Assembly: GCF_041929845.1 (NCBI RefSeq)
Contig: NZ_JBHEEH010000004.1
Coordinates: 124,001 to 188,000 of the forward strand
Length of the DNA: 64,000 nucleotides
Source: Paenochrobactrum pullorum
GTDB taxonomy: Bacteria; Pseudomonadota; Alphaproteobacteria; Rhizobiales; Rhizobiaceae
Direction: 5' to 3'
Shown here: piece after piece, positions 36,303 through 45,873 of the stretch
Numbering within the stretch: position 1 is the stretch's first letter
Layout: every line of letters starts with the position of its first letter
The notes under the pieces: generated by a model
What the model saw: the letters and a program-made list of their open reading frames with translations, nothing else
What the model was told of the DNA's origin: nothing
Databases searched by the model: none
Translations under genes and position numbers: made by a program

Positions 36303-36971
36303 TTGACGATACCAGATGATTTTGAACGCCTTGAGATCAGAGAGCCGAAGGTTCACCCCAATGCAAAATTGCAAGGGGTCAAACTTGGACCCTATGCCGA
36401 TATTGGCGAACGGGTTATTTTGCGTGATGTGAAGATCGGCGATTTTACCTATATGGAACGTCATGGCGAGGGTATTTATGCTGATATCGGCAAATTCTGC
36501 TCTATTGCTGCCAATGTGCGTATCAATGCGTTGGAGCATCCGATTGAGCGTCTGACCTCGCATAAAATGACCTATCGGCCGAACGAATATTTCCGCCATA
36601 TCGGACTTGATATGGATTATCGTGCCTATCGGCAAGCCAAGCGTGTGACAATCGGCAATGATGTTTGGATTGGTCATGGCGCGGTCATTATGCCGGGCAT
36701 TTCCATTGGTCATGGCTCGGTGATTGGTGCCAATGCAGTGGTGACACGTGATGTTGGCAATTATACTATTGTGGCTGGCTCTCCGGCACGTTCCATTCGT
36801 CCACGTTTTCCGCAAGCAATTGTTGAGCGTTTGTTGAAACTGCAATGGTGGGATTGGCCGGTGGAGATGATCTACCGCGCGATGCCGGATATACAGATGC
36901 TGGAAATTTCTGAATTTCTGGACAAGTGGGAAGTGATTGCTGCTGAGGAGCTAAGAGTTAATCAAGAATAA
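36303..36971 (+). CDS. Hexapeptide-repeat (LbH) acetyltransferase resembling the TIGR03308 phosphonate-cluster family
   Basis: A 222-residue left-handed beta-helix transferase. Hexapeptide repeats run from LGPYADIGERVILRDVKIGD to VIGANAVVTRDVGNYTIVAG. Motifs IGKFCSIAANVRINALEHP, GNDVWIGHGAVIMPG and the C-terminal LLKLQWWDWPVEMI are close to the hexapeptide transferases found in rhizobial phosphonate clusters and to xenobiotic acetyltransferases. No phosphonate genes are nearby, so the substrate is unknown. The start is probably TTG 36303, since the nearest ATG upstream is out of frame and stops at once; GAGG lies about 10 bases before it. A rare start codon suggests low expression. Confidence 0.8.
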   Translation: MTIPDDFERLEIREPKVHPNAKLQGVKLGPYADIGERVILRDVKIGDFTYMERHGEGIYADIGKFCSIAANVRINALEHPIERLTSHKMTYRPNEYFRHIGLDMDYRAYRQAKRVTIGNDVWIGHGAVIMPGISIGHGSVIGANAVVTRDVGNYTIVAGSPARSIRPRFPQAIVERLLKLQWWDWPVEMIYRAMPDIQMLEISEFLDKWEVIAAEELRVNQE

Positions 36972-37061
36972 TTCTGCCCTGTCTGCCTTCTTGCAAGCGG
37001 TGCGGTTTGATCTATATTTTTAAATTTTTAAAATATCCATCAACAATAAGGTTGCCGGCAA

Positions 37062-37553
37062 ATGCATAGATTATTTCAGGCAGGATTGGTTGCGGCACTT
37101 TTAACAGCTGCACTTTACCCCGCACAGGCTGAAGATGTGGGCAAAGTCGGTGTGGACTGGTTCGGCAATGATATTGTGATTGATGCCGTCGCTGACCCGA
37201 AGGTGCAGGGCGTCACCTGCCATCTGGCTTCTTTCTCGCGCGGGATTATTGATCGCCTTCAAAAGGGCAACTGGTTTGAAAATCCGTCCAATGCGTCGAT
37301 TTCCTGCGAACAGACAGGCCCGATTACGATTGGTGATATCAAGCTTGGCAAAGGTGGTGAGCGTGTTTTTGCCGAGCGCACCAGCCTGATTTGGAAAAAG
37401 CTGATTATCACCCGCATTTATGATCAGAAAAACAATACGCTGCTTTATCTGGCACATGCGGCACAGGTGCAGGATGGTTCGGCTAAAACTTCACTTTCCA
37501 CTGTGCCGCTTTATCGTGGCGATGTGATGTGGGAAAAAGGCAAGCCGCAATAA
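37062..37553 (+). CDS. creA: CreA family periplasmic protein
   Basis: A 163-residue protein with a signal peptide (cleavage probably after AQA at about residue 23). The family motifs are VGVDWFGNDIVIDAVADPKV, GVTCHLASFSRGIID and ENPSNASISCEQTGPI. CreA is widely conserved but its role is unknown; the name comes from its place near creBCD in E. coli, and no creBCD is visible here. A bidirectional terminator follows 30 bases downstream. Confidence 0.92.
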   Translation: MHRLFQAGLVAALLTAALYPAQAEDVGKVGVDWFGNDIVIDAVADPKVQGVTCHLASFSRGIIDRLQKGNWFENPSNASISCEQTGPITIGDIKLGKGGERVFAERTSLIWKKLIITRIYDQKNNTLLYLAHAAQVQDGSAKTSLSTVPLYRGDVMWEKGKPQ

Positions 37554-37583
37554 ACTGCGGCCTATGTTATGATTGGTATAAAT

Positions 37584-37616
37584 AAAAATGCCGGACAATA
37601 AAGCCCGGCATTTTTT
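37584..37616. terminator. Bidirectional terminator after creA
   Basis: AAAAATGCCGG (37584-37594) pairs with CCGGCATTTTT (37606-37616), 11 pairs with A and T runs on the outside. It serves creA and the convergent symporter gene. Confidence 0.9.
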
Positions 37617-37635
37617 GTTTTATGTTTAAGCTTTT

Positions 37636-39003
37636 TCAAGCAGGTTGTGCGATTAATTCTGATGGATCAGCATTGTCGATATTCTTGGACGAATTATAAA
37701 TTTCTTCGTTCAAGATACCTTCGCGTTTGGCTACGATGGTTGGGATGAGTGCTTGACCGGCAACGTTAACGGCGGTACGGCCCATATCCAAAATCGGATC
37801 AATTGCCAGTAACAGACCAACACCTTCAAGTGGCAGACCGAGCGTGGAAAGGGTCAGTGTCAGCATGACAACCGCGCCGGTGAGACCAGCAGTTGCGGCA
37901 GAACCCAAGACCGAGACAAAAGCGATCAGTACATATTCCTGCAAGCCTAACTGAATGCCGAAGAACTGGGCGATGAAGATGGCGGAAATAGCCGGATAAA
38001 TGGCAGCACAACCGTCCATTTTCGTTGTTGCACCAAGCGGCACGGCAAAGGCTGAATATTCACGCGGCACACCAAGATTGCGCTCTGTCACGGTTTCGGT
38101 CACCGGCAATGTGCCGATTGACGAGCGCGACACAAAGGCCAGCTGGATTGCCGGCCATGCGCCTGCAAAGAAGCGTGAAGGCTTCAAGCCATGGATGATC
38201 AGCACTACGGGATAGACCACGAACAAGACGATGGCGAGACCGATGTAAATTGCAGCAGCGTACCAGCTGAGCTGTGAGAGCGTTTCCCAGCCATATTGTG
38301 CAACCGCACGGCCAAGCAGACCAATGGTACCGATGGGGGTGAGGCGGATTACCCACCACAGGATTTTTCTGACCACCACAAGAAGAGACTGGTTGAAGGT
38401 CAGGAACGGTTTGGCGGCTTCACCGACTTTAAGCGCTGCAACACCGACTGTGATGGCAACCACGAGGATTTGCAACACATTGAAGTTGAGCGAGGTGGAG
38501 GCGGCTGTGCCATTCAAGCGGGTTGACGCTTCGATCCCGATAATATTGGCAGGTACCAGACCTTTGAGGAAATCAAGCCATGAGCCTGAAGATGCAGGGG
38601 CTTTGGCCGCTGATTCCAGCACGCCGGAACCGATACCAGGCTGAATGATCAGACCCAGTGCAATTCCGATCAGCACGGAAACAAAAGAGGTGATCGCAAA
38701 CCATAACAGGGTTTGCCATACCAGCTTGGCGGCATTGTTAAGCGCTGCCAGATTGGCAATCGAAGCAATGATTGCGGTGAAAACCAATGGCGGAACCAAT
38801 GCGCGTAGCATCTGCACGAAAATGGTGCCGATCGTTTGTAGGGTGACGGCGAGCCAGTTGGCATTACCTGCCGCATCTGACCCCATGTTGCGGGCGATGA
38901 AGCCCAGAATCAAGCCGATGATCATCGCCGCGATAACCTGAAAACCAAAGTTCAGATAAAGCGGTTTGGAGCCTGATGTTTTGACACTTTGTGACTGTGA
39001 CAT
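37636..39003 (-). CDS. Dicarboxylate/amino acid:cation symporter (DAACS family)
   Basis: A 455-residue secondary transporter with the GltP/DctA fold, about eight membrane helices and two re-entrant loops. Signatures are SRSSIGTLPVTETVTERN in the first hairpin region, LGATTKMDGCAAIYPAI for the TM7 cation and substrate motif, and LAIDPILDMGRTAVNVAG for TM8, with Asp and Arg where acidic substrates are read. TM7 has MDGCA where many family members have MDGTA. The substrate may be a dicarboxylate or an acidic amino acid; sequence alone does not decide. The start MSQSQSVKTSG precedes the first helix. Confidence 0.9.
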   Translation of the reverse strand: MSQSQSVKTSGSKPLYLNFGFQVIAAMIIGLILGFIARNMGSDAAGNANWLAVTLQTIGTIFVQMLRALVPPLVFTAIIASIANLAALNNAAKLVWQTLLWFAITSFVSVLIGIALGLIIQPGIGSGVLESAAKAPASSGSWLDFLKGLVPANIIGIEASTRLNGTAASTSLNFNVLQILVVAITVGVAALKVGEAAKPFLTFNQSLLVVVRKILWWVIRLTPIGTIGLLGRAVAQYGWETLSQLSWYAAAIYIGLAIVLFVVYPVVLIIHGLKPSRFFAGAWPAIQLAFVSRSSIGTLPVTETVTERNLGVPREYSAFAVPLGATTKMDGCAAIYPAISAIFIAQFFGIQLGLQEYVLIAFVSVLGSAATAGLTGAVVMLTLTLSTLGLPLEGVGLLLAIDPILDMGRTAVNVAGQALIPTIVAKREGILNEEIYNSSKNIDNADPSELIAQPA

Positions 39004-39076
39004 GATGATACTTTCAAAGTCGGCAATGGGAGGTTAAAAACCATTATTCATTGCGACTGAAAATATCTCAGTCCAT

Positions 39077-39106
39077 AAGCCGGAGTAAGCTATGCTATTC
39101 CGGCTT
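39077..39106. other. Stem-loop between the uvrD and symporter genes
   Basis: AAGCCGGA (39077-39084) and TCCGGCTT (39099-39106) are perfect complements around a 14-base loop. It lies 80 bases past the uvrD stop on the minus strand and 74 bases before the symporter start. No T run follows, so it could be a weak terminator or an operator. Confidence 0.45.
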
Positions 39107-39185
39107 ACAGGCGTTACGCGATGCGTTTATCCTGATGAAGCCAATTTTTGAGAAAATATTTTCTAATACTGCAAATATTAGAAAA

Positions 39186-41705
39186 TTATACCGGCTTCAC
39201 GAAGCTGTCGAGAACACGTTTTTGCCCCGCCTTATCAAATTCAACCGTCAGCTTGTTGCCGTCAACAACGGTAACTGTGCCATTGCCGAATTTGATATGG
39301 AAGACACGGGCACCCATTTTAAAATCAGAATTACTGTCATTGACCGATTTACTGACAATTTCGCCATCAATCGTGCGGGTTTTAACTGAACCGCGACCGG
39401 CACCAAAAGAAGAATCCGCTTCGCCATAGCCGATGCGCTCGACATTGGCACCCGAGCGTGAGCCCCAATTGTTACGGGTAGCATCATTGCGGTTTTGTTG
39501 TGCGCGCTGCCAGCCCGGTGTGGAATAGGAGTTCTGGAACGGGTCGGCTTTTTCAAAGCGCGACTGGCCGTAGCCGCCGCTTGAACCATAACCGCCATAA
39601 TTGCCGTCCATTTCGGCAATTTCCACATGCGCTTCCGGCAATTCGTCCAAAAAGCGTGATGGAATGGTGGATTGCCACATACCATGAATACGGCGATTGG
39701 ACACAAACCAGATATGCAGGTTTTTCTTGGCACGGGTGACTCCGACATAGGCCAGACGCCGTTCTTCTTCCAATCCCGAACGCCCGCCTTCATCGAGCGA
39801 GCGCTGGTGCGGAAACAGACCTTCTTCCCAGCCCGGCAAAAACACGGTTTCAAACTCGAGCCCTTTGGCCGAGTGTAGCGTCATGATATTGACGGCGTCC
39901 ATGTTTTCATTTTTGTCGGCATCCATCACAAGGGCGACGTGTTCCAGAAATCCGCGCAAAGATTCATAATCTTCCATCGAGCGGATAAACTCTTTCAAGT
40001 TCTCCAGTCTGCCCGGTGCTTCGGCGGTTTTGTCATTCTGCCACATCGCCGTATAGCCGGATTCATCCAGAATCATTTCGGCCAATTCGGTGTGCGGGGT
40101 GATGTCGATCAGTGATTGCCAGCGATAGAAATTTTCGACCACTTCACGCAGTGCAGAGCGAGGCTTTGGCTTTAACTCTTCTGTTTGCACCAGATCATGG
40201 GCGGCTTCCAGCATCGGAATGCCGCGCTCACGCGCATAATCATGAATTTGGCGCATTGACGCATCGCCAAGGCCACGTTTCGGCGTATTGATAATGCGCT
40301 CAAAGGCCAGATCATCCGCACCTTGCGCAACAACGCGCAAATAGGCCATGGCATCGCGAATTTCGAGGCGTTCATAAAAACGCGGGCCACCAATAACGCG
40401 GTAATTGAGGCCGAGCGTGACAAAGCGATCTTCAAATTCGCGCATCTGGAACGAAGCGCGTACCAAAATCGCCATATCATTGAGCTTGTGGCCGTGGCGC
40501 TGTGCCTGCTCGATGGCTTCACCAACTGCACGAGCCTCTTCTTCCGAATCCCATGCGGCATGAACTTGCACAAGCGAGTCATCGGGATCCGGCGCATCGG
40601 TGAAAAGCGTTTTGCCAAGGCGTCCTTCATTATGGGAAATCAAGTGACCGGCAGTACCCAGAATATGGGCGGTGGAGCGATAATTGCGCTCCAGCTTGAT
40701 AACGGCAGCGCCCGGAAAGTCTTTTTCAAAGCGCAGAATATTGTCGACTTCGGCGCCGCGCCAGCCGTAAATCGACTGGTCATCATCACCCACACAGCAC
40801 AGATTGACCCCTTGCTGGGCAGAAAAACCATCCGGATTATCCGGGCGATTTTTGCTTTGCGGGCGCTGTGCCAGCAGACGCAGCCACATATATTGTGCGG
40901 TGTTGGTATCTTGATACTCGTCGACCAGAATATAGCGGAATTTCTGATGATATTCGCGCAAAATATCGGGATGAGTGCGGAAAATGCGGATCGGATGCAG
41001 CAAAAGGTCGCCAAAATCACAGGCATTGAGCGTGCGCAAACGATTTTGATAGGCTTCGTAAAGTTCGCGTCCTTTACCATGAGCAAAGGCACGTGCATCA
41101 CCTTCGGAGATTTCCGACGGGCTCAAACCTTTGTTTTTCCATGCATCAATCATATTGGCGAAGCTGCGGGCAGGCCAGCGCTTATCATCCAGACCTTCAG
41201 CCTGGATCAGCTGTTTGATGAGGCGGATAACATCATCGGTATCAAGAATGGTGAAGTCAGAGCGCAAATGCGCAAGCTCTGCGTGGCGGCGCAAAAGTTT
41301 CACGCCAATGGAGTGGAAGGTGCCGAGCCATGGCATGCCTTCAACCGAGTCACCGAGCAGCACACCAATACGCTCACGCATTTCGCGTGCGGCTTTATTG
41401 GTGAATGTTACGGCTAGAATCTGGCTTGGATAGGCAAGCCCTTGATTGATAATATGGGCAATGCGGGTGGTGAGAACACGGGTTTTGCCGGTTCCGGCAC
41501 CGGCGAGAACCAGCACAGGGCCTTCGGTTGTTTCAACAGCCAAACGCTGTTCGGGGTTCAATCCTGTCAGATATGTCGGTTCGCCACGTTGCTGGTTGCG
41601 CGCAGCCATAGCGCGCGCTGCAATGCCGCCGCCTACACGCTGTTGCGGTTCGCGTGGGGCATCCGGTTCACCAAAGAAGGGCATATCGTCAGGAAAGTCA
41701 GACAT
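39186..41705 (-). CDS. uvrD: DNA helicase II, UvrD/PcrA type
   Basis: An 839-residue superfamily 1A helicase for nucleotide excision and mismatch repair. Motifs in order are Q-like LTGLNPEQRLAVETTEGPVL, Walker A GAGTGKTRVLTTR, TFTNKAAREMRERI, YILVDEYQDTNTAQYMWL, GDDDQSIYGWRGAEVDN, KLERNYRST, MTLHSAKGLEFETVFLPG and YVGVTRAKKNLHI, cited in parts. A Gly/Ser/Tyr/Gln-rich spacer at about residues 690-760 leads to a C-terminal Tudor-like PcrA/UvrD domain (VFHIKFGNGTVTVVDGNKLT). ATG 41705 gives the full N-terminus. A LexA box lies in the promoter spacer upstream, so it is probably an SOS gene. Confidence 0.97.
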   Translation of the reverse strand: MSDFPDDMPFFGEPDAPREPQQRVGGGIAARAMAARNQQRGEPTYLTGLNPEQRLAVETTEGPVLVLAGAGTGKTRVLTTRIAHIINQGLAYPSQILAVTFTNKAAREMRERIGVLLGDSVEGMPWLGTFHSIGVKLLRRHAELAHLRSDFTILDTDDVIRLIKQLIQAEGLDDKRWPARSFANMIDAWKNKGLSPSEISEGDARAFAHGKGRELYEAYQNRLRTLNACDFGDLLLHPIRIFRTHPDILREYHQKFRYILVDEYQDTNTAQYMWLRLLAQRPQSKNRPDNPDGFSAQQGVNLCCVGDDDQSIYGWRGAEVDNILRFEKDFPGAAVIKLERNYRSTAHILGTAGHLISHNEGRLGKTLFTDAPDPDDSLVQVHAAWDSEEEARAVGEAIEQAQRHGHKLNDMAILVRASFQMREFEDRFVTLGLNYRVIGGPRFYERLEIRDAMAYLRVVAQGADDLAFERIINTPKRGLGDASMRQIHDYARERGIPMLEAAHDLVQTEELKPKPRSALREVVENFYRWQSLIDITPHTELAEMILDESGYTAMWQNDKTAEAPGRLENLKEFIRSMEDYESLRGFLEHVALVMDADKNENMDAVNIMTLHSAKGLEFETVFLPGWEEGLFPHQRSLDEGGRSGLEEERRLAYVGVTRAKKNLHIWFVSNRRIHGMWQSTIPSRFLDELPEAHVEIAEMDGNYGGYGSSGGYGQSRFEKADPFQNSYSTPGWQRAQQNRNDATRNNWGSRSGANVERIGYGEADSSFGAGRGSVKTRTIDGEIVSKSVNDSNSDFKMGARVFHIKFGNGTVTVVDGNKLTVEFDKAGQKRVLDSFVKPV

Positions 41706-41783
41706 TGCTTGAGAGTGTACTCATATAAATAAAAGATCAAGGATGGCATCAGGTACTGGGTGCGCTTTTCCTGAGTGCTTCGG

Positions 41784-41812
41784 GTATAGCTTGTTCTCCG
41801 ACTGTTCTGCAA
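41784..41812 (-). promoter_or_regulatory. LexA-controlled uvrD promoter
   Basis: On the minus strand TTGCAG (41807-41812) and CTATAC (41784-41789) stand 17 bases apart, a good promoter pair. The spacer contains GAAC-N7-GAAC (41793-41807), the LexA operator of alphaproteobacteria, overlapping the -35 end by one base. LexA bound here would block polymerase. The predicted start is near 41777, leaving about a 70-base leader before the uvrD ATG. The rest of the gap 41706-42053 shows only AT-rich sequence that must include the asmA promoter. Confidence 0.78.
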
Positions 41813-42053
41813 GGGCGAATTCATTTTTGTAGAATTTTGCAAAGCCGTTTCTGTTTGTACATGATTGCTTTTGATTGTGGTTTAAAGGTGTGATTGATCA
41901 TTTTTGTAAAATTTGCGGGATTTGGCGATAAAATTGCCTGAATAATGTGATTTATCGACCCATGTAGCCGTTTGCTGCCTTGTTGTTGCTTAGCTGTTGC
42001 CGTTATGTTGCATGCAGTAATCAGACATGAATCAAAAGTAATGGAGCCAGATT

Positions 42054-45000
42054 TTGGGGCGCATTTTCGTCATCGTTGGTGGGTTCCTGGTTTTGCTTCT
42101 GACCGCTGCACTGGTCATTCCGCCTTTTATCAACTGGACAGGCTATCGTGCTGATTTCGAGCGCGAAGCCAGCCGGATTATGGGGCGCGAGGTTCATGTG
42201 CGCGGCACGGCCAATGCGCGGCTTTTGCCTTTTCCATCCGTTACTTTTTCTGATGTTTTGGTCGGCAGTAAAGATGACACGACGACATTAAGCATTGATA
42301 AATTTTCAATTAATGCAGAACTGATGCCGTTTTTGCGCGGGGAAGTGCTGATTTTTGATATGCAGGTAGAAAAGCCTGTTTTAAAAGTTGCACTGGATGA
42401 AAAAGGACGGGTGGACTGGAAATGGCATGAGGATGCTCTGCTTGGCAATGCACAGGTCAAAGTTGAAAAACTAACCGTCAGCAATGGTCGTGTTTCGATT
42501 ACTGATGGCCGTAATGGTCGTCATCATGATTTACAAAACATCAATGCTGTTTTATCGGCACGCAATATTACCGGCCCGTGGCAAATGAATGGTTCGCTGG
42601 AAAGCGAGAGCGAGAAATTTGCGCTTGATCTGTCAACCGGCGAGTTGAAGCCGGATGGATCATTAAGAGTACGCAGCCGTTTTACGCCGGAAAATAAAGC
42701 GGTGAGTTTTGAAACTGATGGTGATGTGACATTGCAGGATGGTTTGCTGAACTATGCCGGTAATTTTAATCTGCGCACACCTGAACCGGCCAAGAAGAAG
42801 AATTTAGAAAAAACGGATGCCAAAGGCGATGGTAAAGGTGATCGGGTGCAGGAGACAACCAACAGTCTTCTGACGGATTTACGCATTCAGGGCACGTTTA
42901 AAGCCAGCGACCAGCAATTTGTCATTGATGAATTCCGAATGGAGCAGGGCATTGCTGATGATCCTTATGTGGTCAATGGCAAGGCACAGTTTAATTTTGG
43001 CGATGATCCGCGCTTTGAAATCAGCGCCGATGGCCAGCAATTCTTTTTTGGTGGCAGTGCTGGTGAACAAAGTGGCGAGGCCGTGCCGCTTAAAGAGCCT
43101 TTGGCAGCTTTCCGCAAATTTATCGGCAATATTCCGGTGCCTTCCATTCCGGGCAGTGTTGATTTGAGATTGCCGGCCATTGTTGCTGGCGGCACAACCA
43201 TCCGCACAATTACCATTAGTGCGGTGCCTGAGGGGCAGGGGTGGCAGATCAAAGAGTTTTCGGCTGATTTGCCGGGGCGCACCCGCGTCGAAGCACAAGG
43301 TCATTTAGGACTTGGCGATCAGTTTGGTTTTGAAGGTAATCTATTGGTTGCTTCGCGTCAGCCCTCCGGCCTTGTCGGGTGGTTGACTGCAGATGTTGAT
43401 GAGACTGTCCGGCAATTATCGGGAATTGGTCTTTCGGGTAAGGTTGTTCTCAATGATCGTATCCAGCAGATTGATGATCTGGAAATCGGCCTTGATGATA
43501 CGTCATTGACCGGATCTTTTTACCGGCGGATGTTGGATGGTGGTGTGCCATCCATTGATCTGGATTTGCATAGCAAAAAGATCAGCAATGCGGCGCTGCA
43601 AATGATGATGTCGCCTTTATCAAGTGTTGAAGGCATTACGGCTTTTGGTAATCAGGCTTTGAATGTATCCTTGAAAGCGGATGCGCTGGTTTTAGGTGCC
43701 AGTGCAACCGGTGCTCTTGATACACGCTTCCGGTTCGGCAACGGGCGAATGGATTTTGACCGTTTCATGTTGCAGGATTTAAATGGGGCGACAATTACCG
43801 CAGCGGGTAATTTCGAGCCTCATCAAGATGAATTGACAGGCACGGTTGACGCAACATTGCTCAGTGATGATCTGGCCGGTTTTATCAGTTGGTTACAGCA
43901 AATGATGCCTGATCAGCCGCTGGTACAGGCGCTTTTCAAGCGTAGTCTTGCATATCCGGATTTATTTAGCCAAAGCGAGATCAACTTTATCGGCAGCACC
44001 GTGGTACCGCATATCAAACAGAATGCGGATAGCAAAGATCAGGCACCAGTTTCAGCTGGTGCATTGAATAGTGAAACTTCTTTTAGTGTGAATGGCAAAG
44101 CCGGACGCATGCAGCTTGATTTTTCCGGAACGGCCGGTGGTCAGTGGAATAGCGACGAAGGTTTGCAAATCCAATTGAATGGTCGTGCTAAATCAGAAGA
44201 AGGCGAACAGATTTTAGCGCTGCTTGGGCTGCCGGTTTTGCCATTGGGATTGGTTGGCGAGCTTGAAGCCGACGTTACGCTGCAAGGTGCCCTCAATATT
44301 GGTGTTCGCACGCAAATCCAATTGCAGGCACCTGATGCCAAAGCCGGATTTGATGGCGTTGTGACCGTATTGGCCGATGATGTGACCGCCAGCGGTAAAG
44401 CGCATATAAAGGCTGAAAATTTTGAGCCGTTTTTGGCGTCCAACGGTTATAGTCTGCCCGGTTTCGGGCTGGGGCTTCCGGTTGAGCTTGTCAGTGATGT
44501 GCAATTTGCCAAAGGCATTATACGGCTGCCAAATTTACAAGGTTCTGTTTCTGGTAATAAAATCAGCGCCAAGCTGGAAGCTTTAAAGCCTGAAAATGCC
44601 AGTGCTTTGTTGCGTGGCGAGGTGGAAGCGGATGATGCGGATTTGCAGTTCCTGAGTGAAATTATGCTTGGAACAGATGCTTTTACCAGCCGTAAAAATA
44701 CTTGGCCGCAACAAAAATTCTTGCGTGTGCCGATGCTGCCATTTTCTTTTGATCTGCGCGTTAAGGCTGCTGTTGCTGATGTGGGGCAATATGGTGTCGT
44801 CAAAGATTTTTCTGCTAAAATCGCCAAGACAGATGATCAGCTTGAATTGAGCGATGTGCAAGGTAATTGGCAAGACGGTCAGGTGTCCGGTATGGCTCAA
44901 TTGCGAAATAGCGAAGGCAATGCACTTTTTTCAGGTGATATGAGCTGGAAAGGCTTTGATCTGACACATGTTTATCAGATCAATTCGCTTAAGGGCGATG

Positions 45001-45860
45001 ACGCGCCTTTGAACGGCAAGACCTCGCTAACGGCTAAATTGCAAGGCAGTGGTGCAAGCGTTGCAGATGTCATTAAATCGCTTTCCGGATCAGCGCAGTT
45101 GGTGGTGGATGGATTGATTGTGCCCCATCTTAATGCCGCGCATTTACCGCAAATGCTGGAACAAGCTGATCAGAATGAAACCGTAAGCCAGAAAAATACC
45201 ACGAAGCGTTTTGAAGCGATTGCGGCGCAGGCAACCGGTGAGGGCGTCTTTGAAGCAAGCAATGCGCAGTTTGATTTTATGATCGCCGGTGGCGTTGCAC
45301 GGATGGGGCTGACGCGGCTGGAAAACAGCAAGGGCGTGCTCGAAAGTGATCTGCAGATTGATTTGTCTGATATGAGCCTTAACGGTAACAGCCGTTTTAC
45401 CTATAAATTCAACGACGGGGCGGCAATGGCCGGTAGTTATCCGGCTATCGGAGTTTTATTGTCCGGCACATATAGCGCGCCCAAGATAACGACTGATCAT
45501 CAACCATTGGTGCAGTTTTTGACACAGCGCGCTTTGGAGCGAGAGCAAGAGCGGGTAGAAGCCATGCAATCGGCTTTACGTGAAAAGCAGAATTTGCGTC
45601 GTGAAGCTGAACGATTAAAGGCGCAAAAAGAAGTGCGTGACAGAGCATTGGCGGAAACGGAAGCGCGCAATAAAGCCGAAGCGCAAAAGCGTGAACAGGA
45701 ACGGTTGAACCAAGAGCGATTGAAGCGTGAACGACTGCTGAAAGACGAACGTAAAGCTTTAGAAAAAGCGCAAGAGAGCGAGGATGCAGCGCCCAATAAT
45801 ATGGAAAGCATCGGTCAGTCGGTGGAAGAGTTTTTAAAAGATCTAGATGCGCCGCGATAG
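42054..45860 (+). CDS. AsmA family envelope protein
   Basis: A 1268-residue protein with an N-terminal membrane anchor (FVIVGGFLVLLLTAALVIPP), the AsmA N-terminal domain (EASRIMGREVHVRGTANARL) and a very long periplasmic beta-rich body with repeated LSG/LDG-type strands, then AsmA_2-like motifs (NGKTSLTAKLQGSGASVADV). The last 120 residues are a highly charged Glu/Arg/Lys/Gln coiled coil. AsmA-type proteins bridge the periplasm and are linked to lipid transport to the outer membrane. The start is TTG 42054, with GGAG 8 bases upstream; no closer ATG fits. The stop lies 13 bases from the convergent RHH gene. Confidence 0.9.
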   Translation: MGRIFVIVGGFLVLLLTAALVIPPFINWTGYRADFEREASRIMGREVHVRGTANARLLPFPSVTFSDVLVGSKDDTTTLSIDKFSINAELMPFLRGEVLIFDMQVEKPVLKVALDEKGRVDWKWHEDALLGNAQVKVEKLTVSNGRVSITDGRNGRHHDLQNINAVLSARNITGPWQMNGSLESESEKFALDLSTGELKPDGSLRVRSRFTPENKAVSFETDGDVTLQDGLLNYAGNFNLRTPEPAKKKNLEKTDAKGDGKGDRVQETTNSLLTDLRIQGTFKASDQQFVIDEFRMEQGIADDPYVVNGKAQFNFGDDPRFEISADGQQFFFGGSAGEQSGEAVPLKEPLAAFRKFIGNIPVPSIPGSVDLRLPAIVAGGTTIRTITISAVPEGQGWQIKEFSADLPGRTRVEAQGHLGLGDQFGFEGNLLVASRQPSGLVGWLTADVDETVRQLSGIGLSGKVVLNDRIQQIDDLEIGLDDTSLTGSFYRRMLDGGVPSIDLDLHSKKISNAALQMMMSPLSSVEGITAFGNQALNVSLKADALVLGASATGALDTRFRFGNGRMDFDRFMLQDLNGATITAAGNFEPHQDELTGTVDATLLSDDLAGFISWLQQMMPDQPLVQALFKRSLAYPDLFSQSEINFIGSTVVPHIKQNADSKDQAPVSAGALNSETSFSVNGKAGRMQLDFSGTAGGQWNSDEGLQIQLNGRAKSEEGEQILALLGLPVLPLGLVGELEADVTLQGALNIGVRTQIQLQAPDAKAGFDGVVTVLADDVTASGKAHIKAENFEPFLASNGYSLPGFGLGLPVELVSDVQFAKGIIRLPNLQGSVSGNKISAKLEALKPENASALLRGEVEADDADLQFLSEIMLGTDAFTSRKNTWPQQKFLRVPMLPFSFDLRVKAAVADVGQYGVVKDFSAKIAKTDDQLELSDVQGNWQDGQVSGMAQLRNSEGNALFSGDMSWKGFDLTHVYQINSLKGDDAPLNGKTSLTAKLQGSGASVADVIKSLSGSAQLVVDGLIVPHLNAAHLPQMLEQADQNETVSQKNTTKRFEAIAAQATGEGVFEASNAQFDFMIAGGVARMGLTRLENSKGVLESDLQIDLSDMSLNGNSRFTYKFNDGAAMAGSYPAIGVLLSGTYSAPKITTDHQPLVQFLTQRALEREQERVEAMQSALREKQNLRREAERLKAQKEVRDRALAETEARNKAEAQKREQERLNQERLKRERLLKDERKALEKAQESEDAAPNNMESIGQSVEEFLKDLDAPR

Positions 45861-45873
45861 GATAAGCTGCTTT

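Noticed and set aside
40323..41417. 364-codon frame antisense to uvrD
   Set aside because: Long but fully inside uvrD on the other strand; composition follows the codon bias of uvrD and no family is recognised.
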